In this document: in pieces, positions 1-8,551 of the stretch
Position numbering within the stretch: position 1 is the stretch's first letter
How the letters are laid out: each line of letters opens with the position of its first letter
NCBI RefSeq assembly: GCF_032085515.1
Contig: NZ_JASXSX010000002.1
Coordinates: 68,954 to 132,953 of the forward strand
Reading direction: 5' to 3'
Source of the DNA: Gleimia hominis
GTDB taxonomy: Bacteria; Actinomycetota; Actinomycetes; Actinomycetales; Actinomycetaceae
DNA: 64,000 bases
Translations under genes and position numbers: made by a program
The notes under the pieces: generated by a model
Seen by the model: the letters and a program-made list of their open reading frames with translations, nothing else
Told to the model about the DNA's origin: nothing
Databases searched by the model: none

Positions 1-666
1 GTTGAGGTTGCGATCTTCCTCGCGAATATCGCAAAACTAGCGACCGGCGGGTGGCTCCCCCTCATGGTGGCGATCATGATGGTGATCATCATGACGACTT
101 GGAAGAAGGGATCCAAGATCGTGTTCAGCCGCCGCGCGGAACTGGAAGGCCCCCTATCGGATTTCATTTCGACCGTTAAGGCCCGGGGTGTGCGACGCGT
201 ATCTGGCGTCGCCATTTACCCGCACGGCAACCCCACCACAGCGCCTTTAGCGTTGCGTTCAAGCGTGCTGTTCAACCGCGTGCTACACGACCACATTGTG
301 ATTGTGACGATTAAACACATTGGGGTGCCGCATGTGCGCCACACACGCCGAGTGGAAGTGACGACTCGCGGCGACCAGACCTACGGGATAATCCACATGA
401 ACTACCGGGTGGGCTTCAACGATTCTCAGAACGTACCTGCCGCGGTGCAGCTGATGTGTAGCGCCCACCCGGAGTTCGGAATCGACCCAACGATTGCCCA
501 GTACGTGCTGTCCACCTATCGGATTGAACCGGGCAAGGACAAGGGCGTGAGGTACGCGCGCAGTGAACTGTTCCGCTGGTTAGAACGCATGGGCGCGAAC
601 CGAACCCAAAGTTTCAAACTGCCACTGGACCGCACCATCGTAGTGGGCGCGTCAGTGGAAGTTTAA
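1..666 (+). CDS. kup: Kup-family potassium transporter, C-terminal part (5' truncated by window edge)
   Basis: The reading frame is open from base 1, and the 221 residues present match the C-terminal part of KUP/HAK/KT low-affinity K+ uptake permeases. The first residues (VEVAIFLANIAKLATGGW) resemble the late membrane segments of Kup, followed by a hydrophobic stretch and then the long soluble cytoplasmic tail (VSGVAIYPHGNPTTAPLAL, then HIVIVTIKHIGVPHV). The first ATG at 64 lies inside the domain, so it is not the start. The catalytic membrane part lies outside the window. Just beyond the stop is a degenerate direct repeat that resembles the end of the gene. The family call is confident; the ion specificity is taken from the family. 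Confidence 0.85.
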   Translation, partial: VEVAIFLANIAKLATGGWLPLMVAIMMVIIMTTWKKGSKIVFSRRAELEGPLSDFISTVKARGVRRVSGVAIYPHGNPTTAPLALRSSVLFNRVLHDHIVIVTIKHIGVPHVRHTRRVEVTTRGDQTYGIIHMNYRVGFNDSQNVPAAVQLMCSAHPEFGIDPTIAQYVLSTYRIEPGKDKGVRYARSELFRWLERMGANRTQSFKLPLDRTIVVGASVEV

Positions 667-678
667 CGCGTGCCCAAG

Positions 679-725
679 TTGCGCATGAGCCCGTGGAGCC
701 CGAGTTTGCGCATGAGCCCGTGGAG
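679..725. repeat. Direct repeat downstream of kup
   Basis: Two identical 20-bp copies (679-698 and 706-725) are spaced 27 bp apart. The second copy runs into a GTGGAGGATTAACGCG stretch that resembles the gene's own end (GTGGAAGTTTAACGCG, stop included). The remaining 667-897 interval also has a second short repeat (GACTGCACGGG at 815 and 837) and no convincing ORF. Confidence 0.6.
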
Positions 726-897
726 GATTAACGCGCAAGTATGTGCGAACGCATCAAGTTCTAGCAGCGTTAGCCAACTTGTCTGGTTGCGCTGGTAAAG
801 CTAATCGCGTCGCTGACTGCACGGGGAGAGCTACCCGACTGCACGGGAGTGTTAATCAACTAAGCGCGTCGATAAGACGCAGGTGGTTAACCTCGGC

Positions 898-1983
898 TCA
901 GACGTTGAACTTGAACTCGACAACGTCCCCGTCTTGCATCACGTAGTCTTTACCTTCGAGCCGGATCTTCCCAGCCGCACGCGCCTGCGCGGTAGAACCG
1001 AGCTCATCCAGATCCTCAAACGAAACCACTTCCGCTTTAATGAAGCCGCGTTCAAAATCTGTGTGAATCACACCAGCTGCCTGAGGTGCCGTCCACCCCT
1101 TGTGAATAGTCCACGCCCGTGCTTCTTTGGGCCCAGCAGTCAAGTAGGTTTGCAAACCCAGCGTGTCGAACCCAACGCGCGCCAACTTGTCTAGCCCAGA
1201 CTCGTCCTGCCCGGATTCACGCAGCATCTCCCGCGCCTCATCCTCGTCGAGCTCCACCAGTTCCGCTTCGAACTGAGCATCCAAGAAAACTGCTTCTGCC
1301 GGGGCCACTAGGTCGCGCAACTGCGCCTGCGCAGCCTCATCGTCCATGCCGGCCGCATCCATGTTGAACACGTAAATAAACGGCTTCGCGGTCATCAACT
1401 GGAACGTGGCCACAACCTCCGGATCCAAATCCGAACCCGGTAGCGCTCGCGAAATCAACTGTCCGTCCTCAAGGATCTGCAAGGCCTTCTGCGCCGTCGA
1501 CAGCACCGCCGCATCCGTCTTGTGGCCCCGCACTTCTTTTTCAAGACGCGGAATCTGCCGCTCCAACGTCTGCATATCCGCAAGAATCAGTTCCGTCTCA
1601 ATCGTTTCAATATCAGACTTCGGATCAATCTTGCCGTCCACGTGGGTCACGTCAGCATCCTGGAACGCGCGTGTCACCATGCAGATTGCCTGTGCCTCAC
1701 GAATATTAGCAAGGAACTGGTTGCCCATCCCCTCACCTTCGGAAGCGCCCTTCACAATCCCCGCAATGTCCACGAAAGACACGGTGGCTGGCAGGATCCG
1801 TTCGGAATCAAAAATCTCCGCTAGCCGGTTCAACCGCGCGTCAGGCAAAGGCACTACCCCCACGTTCGGTTCAATCGTTGCGAACGGATAGTTCGCCGCC
1901 AACACGGTTGCGCGGGTGAGCGCATTGAACAACGTCGACTTGCCTACGTTAGGCAATCCTGCAATACCAATCGTTAAAGCCAC
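898..1983 (-). CDS. ychF: Redox-regulated ATPase/GTPase YchF (Obg family)
   Basis: This 361-residue P-loop protein has the usual YchF length. The N-terminus carries the Walker A/G1 motif GLPNVGKST (residues 8-16), then the G3 region DIAGIVKGASEGEGMGNQFL typical of YchF. The nucleotide-specificity motif is the YchF variant (FNMD) in place of canonical NKxD, which in the family shifts preference from GTP to ATP. The C-terminal TGS domain is visible (residues about 280-361, ending GDVVEFKFNV). The start is GTG, with GGAGG about 13 nt upstream. YchF binds ribosomes and is linked to stress and translation control. It is transcribed away from rmuC, sharing a 119-bp divergent promoter region that contains a palindrome. 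Confidence 0.95.
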   Translation of the reverse strand: MALTIGIAGLPNVGKSTLFNALTRATVLAANYPFATIEPNVGVVPLPDARLNRLAEIFDSERILPATVSFVDIAGIVKGASEGEGMGNQFLANIREAQAICMVTRAFQDADVTHVDGKIDPKSDIETIETELILADMQTLERQIPRLEKEVRGHKTDAAVLSTAQKALQILEDGQLISRALPGSDLDPEVVATFQLMTAKPFIYVFNMDAAGMDDEAAQAQLRDLVAPAEAVFLDAQFEAELVELDEDEAREMLRESGQDESGLDKLARVGFDTLGLQTYLTAGPKEARAWTIHKGWTAPQAAGVIHTDFERGFIKAEVVSFEDLDELGSTAQARAAGKIRLEGKDYVMQDGDVVEFKFNV

Positions 1984-2030
1984 GCGAACAGTCTACCCTC
2001 CGCAAAAGAAAACACGAATAACGCCCTGCA

Positions 2031-2044
2031 TTCCCAACTGGGAA
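2031..2044. promoter_or_regulatory. Palindrome TTCCCAACTGGGAA in divergent ychF/rmuC promoter region
   Basis: A perfect inverted repeat (6-bp arms, 2-bp centre) sits between the two divergent starts, about 48 bp upstream of ychF and 59 bp upstream of rmuC. It looks like a dimer-binding operator. The cognate regulator is unknown. Confidence 0.35.
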
Positions 2045-2102
2045 CAGCCGTCAAACCAACCCCCTATTTGGCACCACTAGACCAACTTGATTCAATAACC
2101 AT

Positions 2103-3116
2103 ATGGAAACTGCAACGTGGATAATCGCCCTAATATGCCTGCTAATTGGCAGTGCAGTCGGCTACGCGCTCGGACGCTCCCGCCCGCACACCGACACCAC
2201 CCCAACCCCACCAGTTGACCTGGGCCCGCTTCACGACTCCATTCGCGCACTCGGCCAACACGTGCAACACATGGAAGTCACCCAGGGGCAAAGCATGGGC
2301 ACGTTTGGGGAACAACTGCGTCAAACCCAGAACCTAAACCGGATGATCCTAGAGGCAACCAGCGGGCTCGACTCCGCATTGCGACAATCCCCCAAACGGG
2401 GCACGTGGGGTGAAGTCAGTTTGCGACGCGTGCTGGAAGCTTCCGGCTTAACCCGCCACATAGATTTCGAACAGCAGGTCTCTGCAGGTGGGAAACGCCC
2501 CGACGTGGTGGTGCAACTCCCCGCGAAATCAAGCTTGGTAATCGACGCGAAAGTCCCCCTCGACGCCTACCTGAAAGCCCGTGAAGACGACGAGCAAGCC
2601 GGCACCTACATGCGCGAACACGTGCGGGCAGTGCGCCGGCACGTGCAAGAACTCGCGCGCCGCACCTACCCGCAACTAGTGGAAGGCAGCGTGGATTCCA
2701 CCATCATGTTCCTGCCCTCCGAAGCGCTTGTCGCCGCCTCTTTCGACGAAGACCCCACGCTGTTTGAACAAGCACTGAGCGCAGGCGTGATTATCGCCGG
2801 GCCCGCTTCCCTCATGATTTTGCTGCGTTCAGTAGGGAGCCTATGGGCCCGACAAGAAGTTAACGACGACGCGCAGGCTCTACTCGAGCTCGGCAACACA
2901 CTCGTTGATCGTTTAAATGTGGTGACGAACCACCTGGTGAGCCTAGGCGACAGTATTCGCGCCGTTGCCAAACACTACAACGCCACCATCGGGTCGCTTG
3001 AAGGTCGCCTGCTGGTCACCGCCCGCAGCATCCGAGCAGTCTCAGACCGGGTTGCGGATACTCCCCCGAATGTGGACGAACCGTTGCGCCAACCGAAACC
3101 GCAAACCGACAACTAG
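2103..3116 (+). CDS. rmuC: DNA recombination protein RmuC family
   Basis: This 337-residue protein begins with one transmembrane anchor (residues about 5-24), then a short coiled region and the RmuC nuclease-like core: KRGTWGEVSLRRVLEASGL, GKRPDVVVQLP, SLVIDAKVPLDAY, then FLPSEALVAASFDEDP. RmuC proteins limit DNA inversions at short inverted repeats in E. coli, and the fold belongs to the PD-(D/E)xK group. The protein is shorter than E. coli RmuC (about 475 aa) because the coiled-coil linker is reduced. No Shine-Dalgarno sequence is visible before the ATG, so the mRNA may be leaderless or weakly initiated. It converges with ispH, 31 bp away. Confidence 0.9.
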   Translation: METATWIIALICLLIGSAVGYALGRSRPHTDTTPTPPVDLGPLHDSIRALGQHVQHMEVTQGQSMGTFGEQLRQTQNLNRMILEATSGLDSALRQSPKRGTWGEVSLRRVLEASGLTRHIDFEQQVSAGGKRPDVVVQLPAKSSLVIDAKVPLDAYLKAREDDEQAGTYMREHVRAVRRHVQELARRTYPQLVEGSVDSTIMFLPSEALVAASFDEDPTLFEQALSAGVIIAGPASLMILLRSVGSLWARQEVNDDAQALLELGNTLVDRLNVVTNHLVSLGDSIRAVAKHYNATIGSLEGRLLVTARSIRAVSDRVADTPPNVDEPLRQPKPQTDN

Positions 3117-3147
3117 TCAGCTCGCATTCCCAAGCGTGGCTGCTTGT

Positions 3148-4158
3148 TTAGCAGGTGTGGTCGGGGCCTGGCACGCGTTTCGCACCCGCCCCGGTTTTCC
3201 CTGCATTTTGCAGTTTTGTCCGGAGGTTGCGCGGTAACTGGAACGTAATGGTTTCTGTGCGGGTCTTTACCTCTTCCACCTGCGGGTAGCCTAAGCCCTG
3301 TAGTTTCTTGATCACGTCGCGCACCAGGATCTCAGGGACAGAAGCCCCGGACGTAACACCCACGCAGTGGGCATCGGCAAGCCAATCTGCATCCAACTCG
3401 CTGGCCTTGTCAATCCGATGGGCCGCGGGGGCACCCGCGTCGAGCGCCACCTCCACGAGCCGCACCGAGTTAGACGAGTTCGCAGACCCCACCACAATCA
3501 TCACATCCACGTTCGGAGCGATTCTCTTAACCACTTCCTGCCGGTTCTGCGTGGCGTAACAAATGTCGTCACTGGGCGGGTCAATCAGGTTCGGGAACCG
3601 CTGACGCAACCGCGCCACCGTTTCTTTCGTTTCGTCCACACTCAGCGTAGTTTGCGACAGCCACACCACCCGATCGGGGTCCCGTACCTGCACCTGATCT
3701 ACTTCCTGAGGGGTACCAACCACCTGTATGTGTTCAGGTGCTTCTCCCTGCGTGCCTTCCACCTCTTCGTGCCCCTGGTGACCGACCAAAATGATGTCGT
3801 AATCATTCTTCGCGAAGCGGATCGCTTCCTTGTGTACCTTAGACACGAGAGGACACGTGGCATCGATCGTACTCAAGTTCCGGGCCGTGGCTTCGCTACG
3901 CACCGCGGGAGACACCCCGTGGGCTGAGAACACCACGCGCGCGCCCTCAGGCACTTCATCAGTCTTGTCTACAAAAACCGCGCCGCGTTCACTGAGGGTC
4001 TCGACCACATAGCGGTTGTGAACGATCTCTTTACGCACGTAAATCGGTGGGCCGTAAAGATCCAACGCTTTCTCTACCGCATCCACCGCTCGGTCCACAC
4101 CCGCACAGTAGCCACGCGGAGAGGCCAGCAGAATTTTCTTCCCAGTCGTTTCACTCAC
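3148..4158 (-). CDS. ispH: 4-hydroxy-3-methylbut-2-enyl diphosphate reductase IspH/LytB
   Basis: This is the last enzyme of the MEP isoprenoid pathway and makes IPP and DMAPP from HMBPP using a [4Fe-4S] cluster. The three cluster cysteines are visible in GYCAG, DATCPLVSKVH and DDICYATQNRQ. The family motifs SAHGVSP, GHQGHEEVEGTQGE and NSSNSVRLVEVA are also present. The frame is open to 4272, but similarity starts near KKILLASPRGYCAG. I therefore prefer the GTG at 4158 (336 aa), with a GGAAGG about 11 nt upstream; the extra 38 residues do not look like protein. The product feeds the Z-prenyl synthase encoded nearby at 6086-6853. Confidence 0.93.
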   Translation of the reverse strand: MSETTGKKILLASPRGYCAGVDRAVDAVEKALDLYGPPIYVRKEIVHNRYVVETLSERGAVFVDKTDEVPEGARVVFSAHGVSPAVRSEATARNLSTIDATCPLVSKVHKEAIRFAKNDYDIILVGHQGHEEVEGTQGEAPEHIQVVGTPQEVDQVQVRDPDRVVWLSQTTLSVDETKETVARLRQRFPNLIDPPSDDICYATQNRQEVVKRIAPNVDVMIVVGSANSSNSVRLVEVALDAGAPAAHRIDKASELDADWLADAHCVGVTSGASVPEILVRDVIKKLQGLGYPQVEEVKTRTETITFQLPRNLRTKLQNAGKTGAGAKRVPGPDHTC

Positions 4159-4325
4159 GCCTCTTAATCTACCTTCCGATACAGTTTTTCTCTGCCCCAC
4201 ATCCGCCTGACCACTCACCTCACAAAAACCGCGTGGCAGCCAGCCGATATCCACAGCACAGGCAACATCCACAGGGGAGGCAACGTAGTTAATGCGCGTG
4301 TGAGATAGTGGGAGGCGTGGCAGAA

Positions 4326-5633
4326 ATGAAACCGTTGGCGAAAATGGCGCGCGACACCACGCGGGATAATCCGTGGCCCCTGCGTTTACTGAGCGAGAAT
4401 ATTAAAGCGTATGTGGAGCGCATGTCGGAACTGTGGGTCGAGGGGCAAGTGGTGCAGTTCAACGAACGTCCGCCCACAAAAATGTCGTTTCTAACTATCC
4501 GCGACGTGGACGCCGACGTGTCTATGAACATGACCGCTTTTGGCACGGTGATCGCGCAAACCCAAGGAAATTTGACCGCGGGGTCGCGGATTGTGGCGCG
4601 CGTAAAACCAGTGTTCTGGACCCGCTCTGGGCGGCTCAACCTGCAGGCAAAAGAGATTCACCCGGTGGGCGTTGGCAACCTGCTGGCGCAAATCGAACAG
4701 TTACGCAAAAAACTCGACGCAGAAGGCCTATTCGCAGCCTCCCGCAAGAAACCCCTTCCGTTTCTCCCACGCACCGTGGGGCTAATCTGCGGGCGGAACG
4801 CCAAGGCGAAAGACGACGTGATTGTTAACGCTCGGCTGCGTTGGCCCGCAACCAAGTTCGAGATTCGTGAAGTTCTGGTACAGGGCCCGCAATCTGCTGC
4901 GCAAGTGAGCCGTGCGATCACGGAACTGGACGGGCTGGAACACGTGGATGTGATTATTGTGGCGCGCGGCGGCGGCTCCGTGGAAGACCTCCTGCCGTTT
5001 TCCGAAGAAATCGTGGTGCGCGCCGCGGCGGACGCGCACACCCCGATTGTGTCCGCGATCGGCCACGAAGGTGACGCACCACTACTGGACTTGGCGGCGG
5101 ACCTGCGCGCCTCCACCCCAACGGATGCGGCGAAAAAAACGGTACCTGACCTGGAAGCGGAAGGTGACGGGTTGGCGCAGGCACGCGCACGACTGCGTCA
5201 AGCAGTACTGGGACGCATCGGGGTGGAACGCAACCACCTTGAGCTGCTGACCTCCCGTCCAGTTTTCACTTCCCCAACCGCCTCCCTGCAAGGCCACCGC
5301 GCTACCCTTGAGCAAGCGCTAACTGGCCTGCGCAACACCGCGAGCCAACGCTTGTCTGCGGCCCGCACCCAGCTAGCTTCCGCCTTGGCATCACTGCGGG
5401 CCATGAGCCCTCAAGCAACTTTGGAACGCGGGTACTCAATTTTGAAAGCCCCCGGAACAGGTGTGCTCACGGACGCGGCGCAAGTGAAAAAGGGGGAGAT
5501 CCTGCAAGCGACACTCGCCCGCGGATCAATGATTGTCACAGTGTTCGGCACCAACCCTGGCAAAAAATCCGGCACCAATCCTGGCGAAAAACCAGGAACC
5601 AACCCCGGTGAAGAAGAACTGACTCAGCCTTAA
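4326..5633 (+). CDS. xseA: Exodeoxyribonuclease VII large subunit
   Basis: XseA is the catalytic subunit of exonuclease VII, which degrades single-stranded DNA to oligonucleotides. The 435-residue protein shows the N-terminal OB-fold (LWVEGQVVQF, FLTIRD), the catalytic core (GLICGRNAKAKDDVI, IIVARGGGSVEDLLPFSEE, PIVSAIGHEGDAPLLDLAADLRASTPTDAA) and a long coiled C-terminal part. The frame is open from a GTG at 4308, but the ATG at 4326 has a well-placed GGGAGG at 4310-4315. The extreme C-terminus carries a three-fold GTNPG(K/E) repeat encoded by 24-bp DNA repeats, which is not part of the family. xseB follows 58 bp downstream, so the two subunits are likely co-transcribed. Confidence 0.95.
   Translation: MKPLAKMARDTTRDNPWPLRLLSENIKAYVERMSELWVEGQVVQFNERPPTKMSFLTIRDVDADVSMNMTAFGTVIAQTQGNLTAGSRIVARVKPVFWTRSGRLNLQAKEIHPVGVGNLLAQIEQLRKKLDAEGLFAASRKKPLPFLPRTVGLICGRNAKAKDDVIVNARLRWPATKFEIREVLVQGPQSAAQVSRAITELDGLEHVDVIIVARGGGSVEDLLPFSEEIVVRAAADAHTPIVSAIGHEGDAPLLDLAADLRASTPTDAAKKTVPDLEAEGDGLAQARARLRQAVLGRIGVERNHLELLTSRPVFTSPTASLQGHRATLEQALTGLRNTASQRLSAARTQLASALASLRAMSPQATLERGYSILKAPGTGVLTDAAQVKKGEILQATLARGSMIVTVFGTNPGKKSGTNPGEKPGTNPGEEELTQP
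5547..5615 (+). repeat. Three 24-bp tandem repeats encoding GTNPG units at the XseA C-terminus
   Basis: Units start at 5547, 5571 and 5595, each encoding GTNPG plus three variable residues. They lie at the very end of xseA, immediately before the stop. They look like slippage-generated low-complexity tail units with several third-position differences. Confidence 0.8.
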
Positions 5634-5691
5634 CACACGAGCCCGCAGGCTTTAGTGACAAATAAAAATACAGATACGAAAGAGGACATTC

Positions 5692-5946
5692 ATGACTGAC
5701 AACAACCAAGCACCCGAAGTGGAACAGCTATCGTACGAAGCTGCGCGCGACGAACTGGTAAGCATTGTTCGCAAACTAGAAGGGGGACAAGCCCCCCTCG
5801 AACAAACCTTGGCGCTGTGGGAACGCGGGGAAGCACTAGCGCGCCACTGCGAATCCATCCTTGACAGTGCACAAGCCCGCATGGAAGCGGCAACCAAAGC
5901 CGACACCACGCAGCAGACCGCAGACCCCGAGCCCGCACAACAATAG
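5692..5946 (+). CDS. xseB: Exodeoxyribonuclease VII small subunit
   Basis: This 84-residue protein has the typical XseB pattern: LSYEAARDELVSIVRKLEGGQAPLEQTLALWERGEALARHCESIL, a two-helix bundle that assembles on the coiled-coil arms of XseA. The Shine-Dalgarno (AAGAGG) is well placed before the ATG. The C-terminal 20 residues are a disordered Ala/Thr/Asp-rich tail. It lies just downstream of xseA on the same strand. Confidence 0.95.
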   Translation: MTDNNQAPEVEQLSYEAARDELVSIVRKLEGGQAPLEQTLALWERGEALARHCESILDSAQARMEAATKADTTQQTADPEPAQQ

Positions 5947-6085
5947 CAGCGACGAACCCAATGCAGTATGCGTGTCCACATCGGGCTAGCAGCTACGATT
6001 CTTGCAATACTGACTGCCGTTCCGCGCCACCGCAGCCCCGAACTCGCCCCGCGCTAGTGCACCGACACAGTCCCGCGGGGGATAC

Positions 6086-6853
6086 CTACTTACCCATCCG
6101 CCGTTCCCGCTGCGCGTAATCGCGCAGGGCCCTCAAGAAATCGACGCGCCGAAAATCTGGCCAGTACACCTCGCAGAAATAGTATTCCGAATGGACGGAC
6201 TGCCACAGCAGGAACCCCGACAAACGCTGCTCCCCCGACGTGCGGATCACCAGGTCCGGATCCGGCAAACCCCGCGTGTACAAGTGGTCCGCGATGTCGT
6301 CAACCGTGAGCACGTCCGCCACCTGGTCGATCGTCATTCCCTTCGCAGACTGATCACGCAGTAACGACCGGACTGCATCCGTGATCTCGTGCCGGCCACC
6401 GTAACCAATGGCCACATTCACCGTCATCCGGTTATCCGGGCCTTCAATCTGATTCGACTCCACCGTTTTGCACAGGGACTGCGCCACCGATTCGGGCAGC
6501 AAAGACATGTCCCCCACCACGCGTAAATGCCACCGCCCATCCGCAGCTAAGTTCGCGAACGTGTCAGAAATAATCGCGAGTAACGGTTCCAGCTCTTTAT
6601 GGTCGCGTTCCAAATTGTCCGTCGAAAGCATCCATAAGGTAACGATTTTCACCCCGGTTTCTTCTGCCCACTGGAGCACTTCCGTTACCTTGTCCGCCCC
6701 TTTGCGATGCCCGTACGTTGCCGCGTTACCTGCCTGTTTCGCCCAACGCCGGTTCCCATCCAAAATGATGCCGATGTGTTTAGGGATGCTATCGCTCGCC
6801 AGTTGCTTCACCAGCCGGCGTTCGTAAATGCGGTACAGCAGATGATTCTTCAC
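6086..6853 (-). CDS. Short-chain Z-isoprenyl diphosphate synthase (UppS family)
   Basis: This 255-residue cis-prenyltransferase has the catalytic Asp and substrate loop in GIILDGNRRWAKQAG. It also has GHRKGADKV, TLWMLSTDNLERD and the C-terminal DLVIRTSGEQRLSGFLLWQSVHSEYYF with the conserved Arg residues that bind diphosphate. The LSTDNL form (rather than the FSTENW of long-chain undecaprenyl synthases) and the neighbouring TrhA and GreA genes match the Rv1086 locus of Mycobacterium tuberculosis, which makes Z,E-farnesyl diphosphate. I infer a similar short-chain product; a long-chain UppS cannot be excluded from sequence alone. The start is GTG. Confidence 0.88.
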   Translation of the reverse strand: MKNHLLYRIYERRLVKQLASDSIPKHIGIILDGNRRWAKQAGNAATYGHRKGADKVTEVLQWAEETGVKIVTLWMLSTDNLERDHKELEPLLAIISDTFANLAADGRWHLRVVGDMSLLPESVAQSLCKTVESNQIEGPDNRMTVNVAIGYGGRHEITDAVRSLLRDQSAKGMTIDQVADVLTVDDIADHLYTRGLPDPDLVIRTSGEQRLSGFLLWQSVHSEYYFCEVYWPDFRRVDFLRALRDYAQRERRMGK

Positions 6854-6936
6854 GCTTCCCCCAAACTTGATCGGTTACTCACCCTTATTTTACTGGAGGA
6901 TCAAAATATATCTGAGGTCTCGAATCTGAGCCTAAG

Positions 6937-6950
6937 TTACGGTACCGTAA
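6937..6950. promoter_or_regulatory. Perfect 14-bp palindrome TTACGGTACCGTAA, operator candidate
   Basis: The 14-bp palindrome extends to a 22-bp near-palindrome (TAAgTTACGGTACCGTAAgTTA). It sits about 70 bp upstream of the TrhA start, directly before a possible -10 (TTATGG at 6952-6957), and also lies in the divergent promoter of the Z-prenyl synthase. Its form resembles TetR-type lipid-gene operators of actinobacteria; that assignment is inferred. Confidence 0.5.
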
Positions 6951-7019
6951 GTTATGGGTCTGTGCGGGATCCAAAAACACGATTCTTGAGGTCAAAACGA
7001 ACCAGAAAGCAGGTGTTTC

Positions 7020-7712
7020 ATGACAACCTACCGCCATCCGTGGCGACCGCACCTCACAGCGGCACGCGCTCGGGTAACAGCAAAACCATTACTGCGCGGC
7101 TGGATCCACCTAGTTGCCACCCCGCTGGCGTTCGCAGCAGCACTCGTTCTGCTGATCCTCGCGCCCACCACTCCCACGCGGTGGGCTTCCGTCGTCTACT
7201 TGGCATCTACCCTGCTGCTGTTCGGCGTGTCCGCTCTTTACCACCGCTTGTACTGGGGGCCGAAAGCACAGCAGCTGCTGCGGCGTTTTGACCACTCCAA
7301 CATTTTCTTACTCATTGCTGGCACCTACACCCCCATCTGTGTTGCGCTACTAGACGTCGGAGCGGCCACACGCGTGCTGAGCATCGTGTGGATCGGCGCT
7401 GCTTTGGGCATCGGCACCGCCGTGTTCTGGCCGAGCGCGCCCCGCTGGTTCGTCACCCCCATTTACGTGGTGCTCGGCTGGGTTGCATTGTGGTACCTAC
7501 CCGCCTTGTGGCACACCGGAGGCGCCGCAATCGTTTGGCTTCTTATTGCCGGAGGGCTTTCCTACACCGTGGGGGCGCTCGTCTACGGGTTCAAGTGGCC
7601 CAACCCGTCCCCCCGAGCATTCGGTTTTCACGAGATTTTTCACGCCTTCACGGTCGCCGGCTGGGTGTGCCACTGTGTTGCCGCGTATCTGGCGGTACTC
7701 ACCGCTGTTTAA
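7020..7712 (+). CDS. trhA: PAQR-family membrane protein, hemolysin III / TrhA-like
   Basis: This 230-residue integral membrane protein has about seven hydrophobic segments. The PAQR metal-site motifs are visible: SALYHR near residue 65, DHSNIFLLIAGTYTP near 91-105, and FHEIFHAFTVAG near the C-terminus. Their His residues bind a metal in the family. TrhA in E. coli affects membrane energetics and fluidity; the older name hemolysin III rests on a Bacillus protein. The gene sits back to back with the Z-prenyl synthase, as in mycobacteria, and a 14-bp palindrome overlaps its likely promoter. A rho-independent terminator follows at 7783. Confidence 0.88.
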   Translation: MTTYRHPWRPHLTAARARVTAKPLLRGWIHLVATPLAFAAALVLLILAPTTPTRWASVVYLASTLLLFGVSALYHRLYWGPKAQQLLRRFDHSNIFLLIAGTYTPICVALLDVGAATRVLSIVWIGAALGIGTAVFWPSAPRWFVTPIYVVLGWVALWYLPALWHTGGAAIVWLLIAGGLSYTVGALVYGFKWPNPSPRAFGFHEIFHAFTVAGWVCHCVAAYLAVLTAV

Positions 7713-7782
7713 AGCACCTCAAGCGGCGGTGGGTGTCAACACCTACCCGGTAAACCTGCTAAGGTATTGACCGTTACTAAAC

Positions 7783-7809
7783 GCGAGGTCCCGTTGGGGC
7801 CTCGCTTTT
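7783..7809 (+). terminator. Intrinsic terminator after trhA
   Basis: A GCGAGG-CCC/GGG-CCTCGC stem with one bulged T and a GTTG loop is followed by a run of four T. It separates trhA from greA. Confidence 0.8.
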
Positions 7810-7902
7810 AATCACCAATAAGTCAAATCACCCACTTGGGGAAATGACGCACGGCACGGAGCTGATCTCTGATTGCCCTGTTAGAAGTATTAGGAGGTCT
7901 TG

Positions 7903-8382
7903 ATGGCAGACAAGACATGGCTCACTCAAGATGCTTACGAGCATTTGAAAGAGGAACTGGAATACCGCTCCACGACCTTGCGTAACGAGATTACGAAGAA
8001 AATTGATAACGCCCGGCAAGAGGGTGACCTGAAAGAAAACGGTGGTTACCACGCGGCTCGGGATGAACAGTCCATGAACGAGACCCGCATCCAGCAGCTG
8101 GACACACTTTTGCGGGAAGCTGAGGTTGGGGAAACTCCTGCGGATGATGGCGTCGTGGAACCAGGCATGATGGTCACCGCTGAGATCGCGGGGCAAAAGA
8201 ACGAGTTCTTACTCGCCACCCGCATGGCTGGCACCGGCTTGGGCGTGGAAACCTACTCGCCGGACGCACCTCTTGGGCAAGCCATCATTGGTGCGAAGAA
8301 GGGCGACGAAGTTAGCTACTACGCCCCGAACGGTAAAGAGATCTCAGTGAAGATCATCAACGCGGTACCGTTCAAAGGCTAA
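7903..8382 (+). CDS. greA: Transcription elongation factor GreA
   Basis: GreA (159 aa) rescues backtracked RNA polymerase by stimulating transcript cleavage in the secondary channel. The N-terminal coiled-coil tip carries the acidic residues in EGDLKENGGYHAARDEQ (residues about 40-56), and the C-terminal FKBP-like domain ends with ISVKIINAVPFKG. The ATG at 7903 has an AGGAGGT 4 nt upstream (7892-7898); the in-frame TTG at 7900 is too close to that site. The gene is preceded by a terminator and followed by a strong hairpin, so it is probably monocistronic. Confidence 0.95.
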   Translation: MADKTWLTQDAYEHLKEELEYRSTTLRNEITKKIDNARQEGDLKENGGYHAARDEQSMNETRIQQLDTLLREAEVGETPADDGVVEPGMMVTAEIAGQKNEFLLATRMAGTGLGVETYSPDAPLGQAIIGAKKGDEVSYYAPNGKEISVKIINAVPFKG

Positions 8383-8450
8383 AGCAAATATCGGCTTGCG
8401 GGCAGCTGAAAGGCCGCTCATTGGCGGCTTAAAGGCGAAATATACAAGTA

Positions 8451-8481
8451 AATGAGGCGGAGGTTTAACCTCCGCCTCATT
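8451..8481. terminator. Hairpin terminator between convergent greA and AI-2E transporter genes
   Basis: A perfect 13-bp stem (AATGAGGCGGAGG and its complement) with a TTTAA loop. The downstream T content is modest. It is positioned to end both convergent transcripts. Confidence 0.7.
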
Positions 8482-8551
8482 TCTATGCTCATTTTAAGAG
8501 TGACTCCAATGACAGTTTTGGAACCGGCGAAAACGACCGCACTCTCACCGG

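Noticed and set aside
743..946. Possible small ORF after kup
   Set aside because: No ribosome site, low-complexity content and overlap with the repeat region and the ychF 3' end.
4240..4290. DnaA-box-like ATATCCACA and ACATCCACA near xseA
   Set aside because: Only two imperfect matches, no AT-rich unwinding region and no dnaA/dnaN neighbours, so not an origin.
8411..8432. Hairpin GCCGC-N6-GCGGC after greA
   Set aside because: Short and without a T-run; the perfect 13-bp stem at 8451-8481 is the better terminator.
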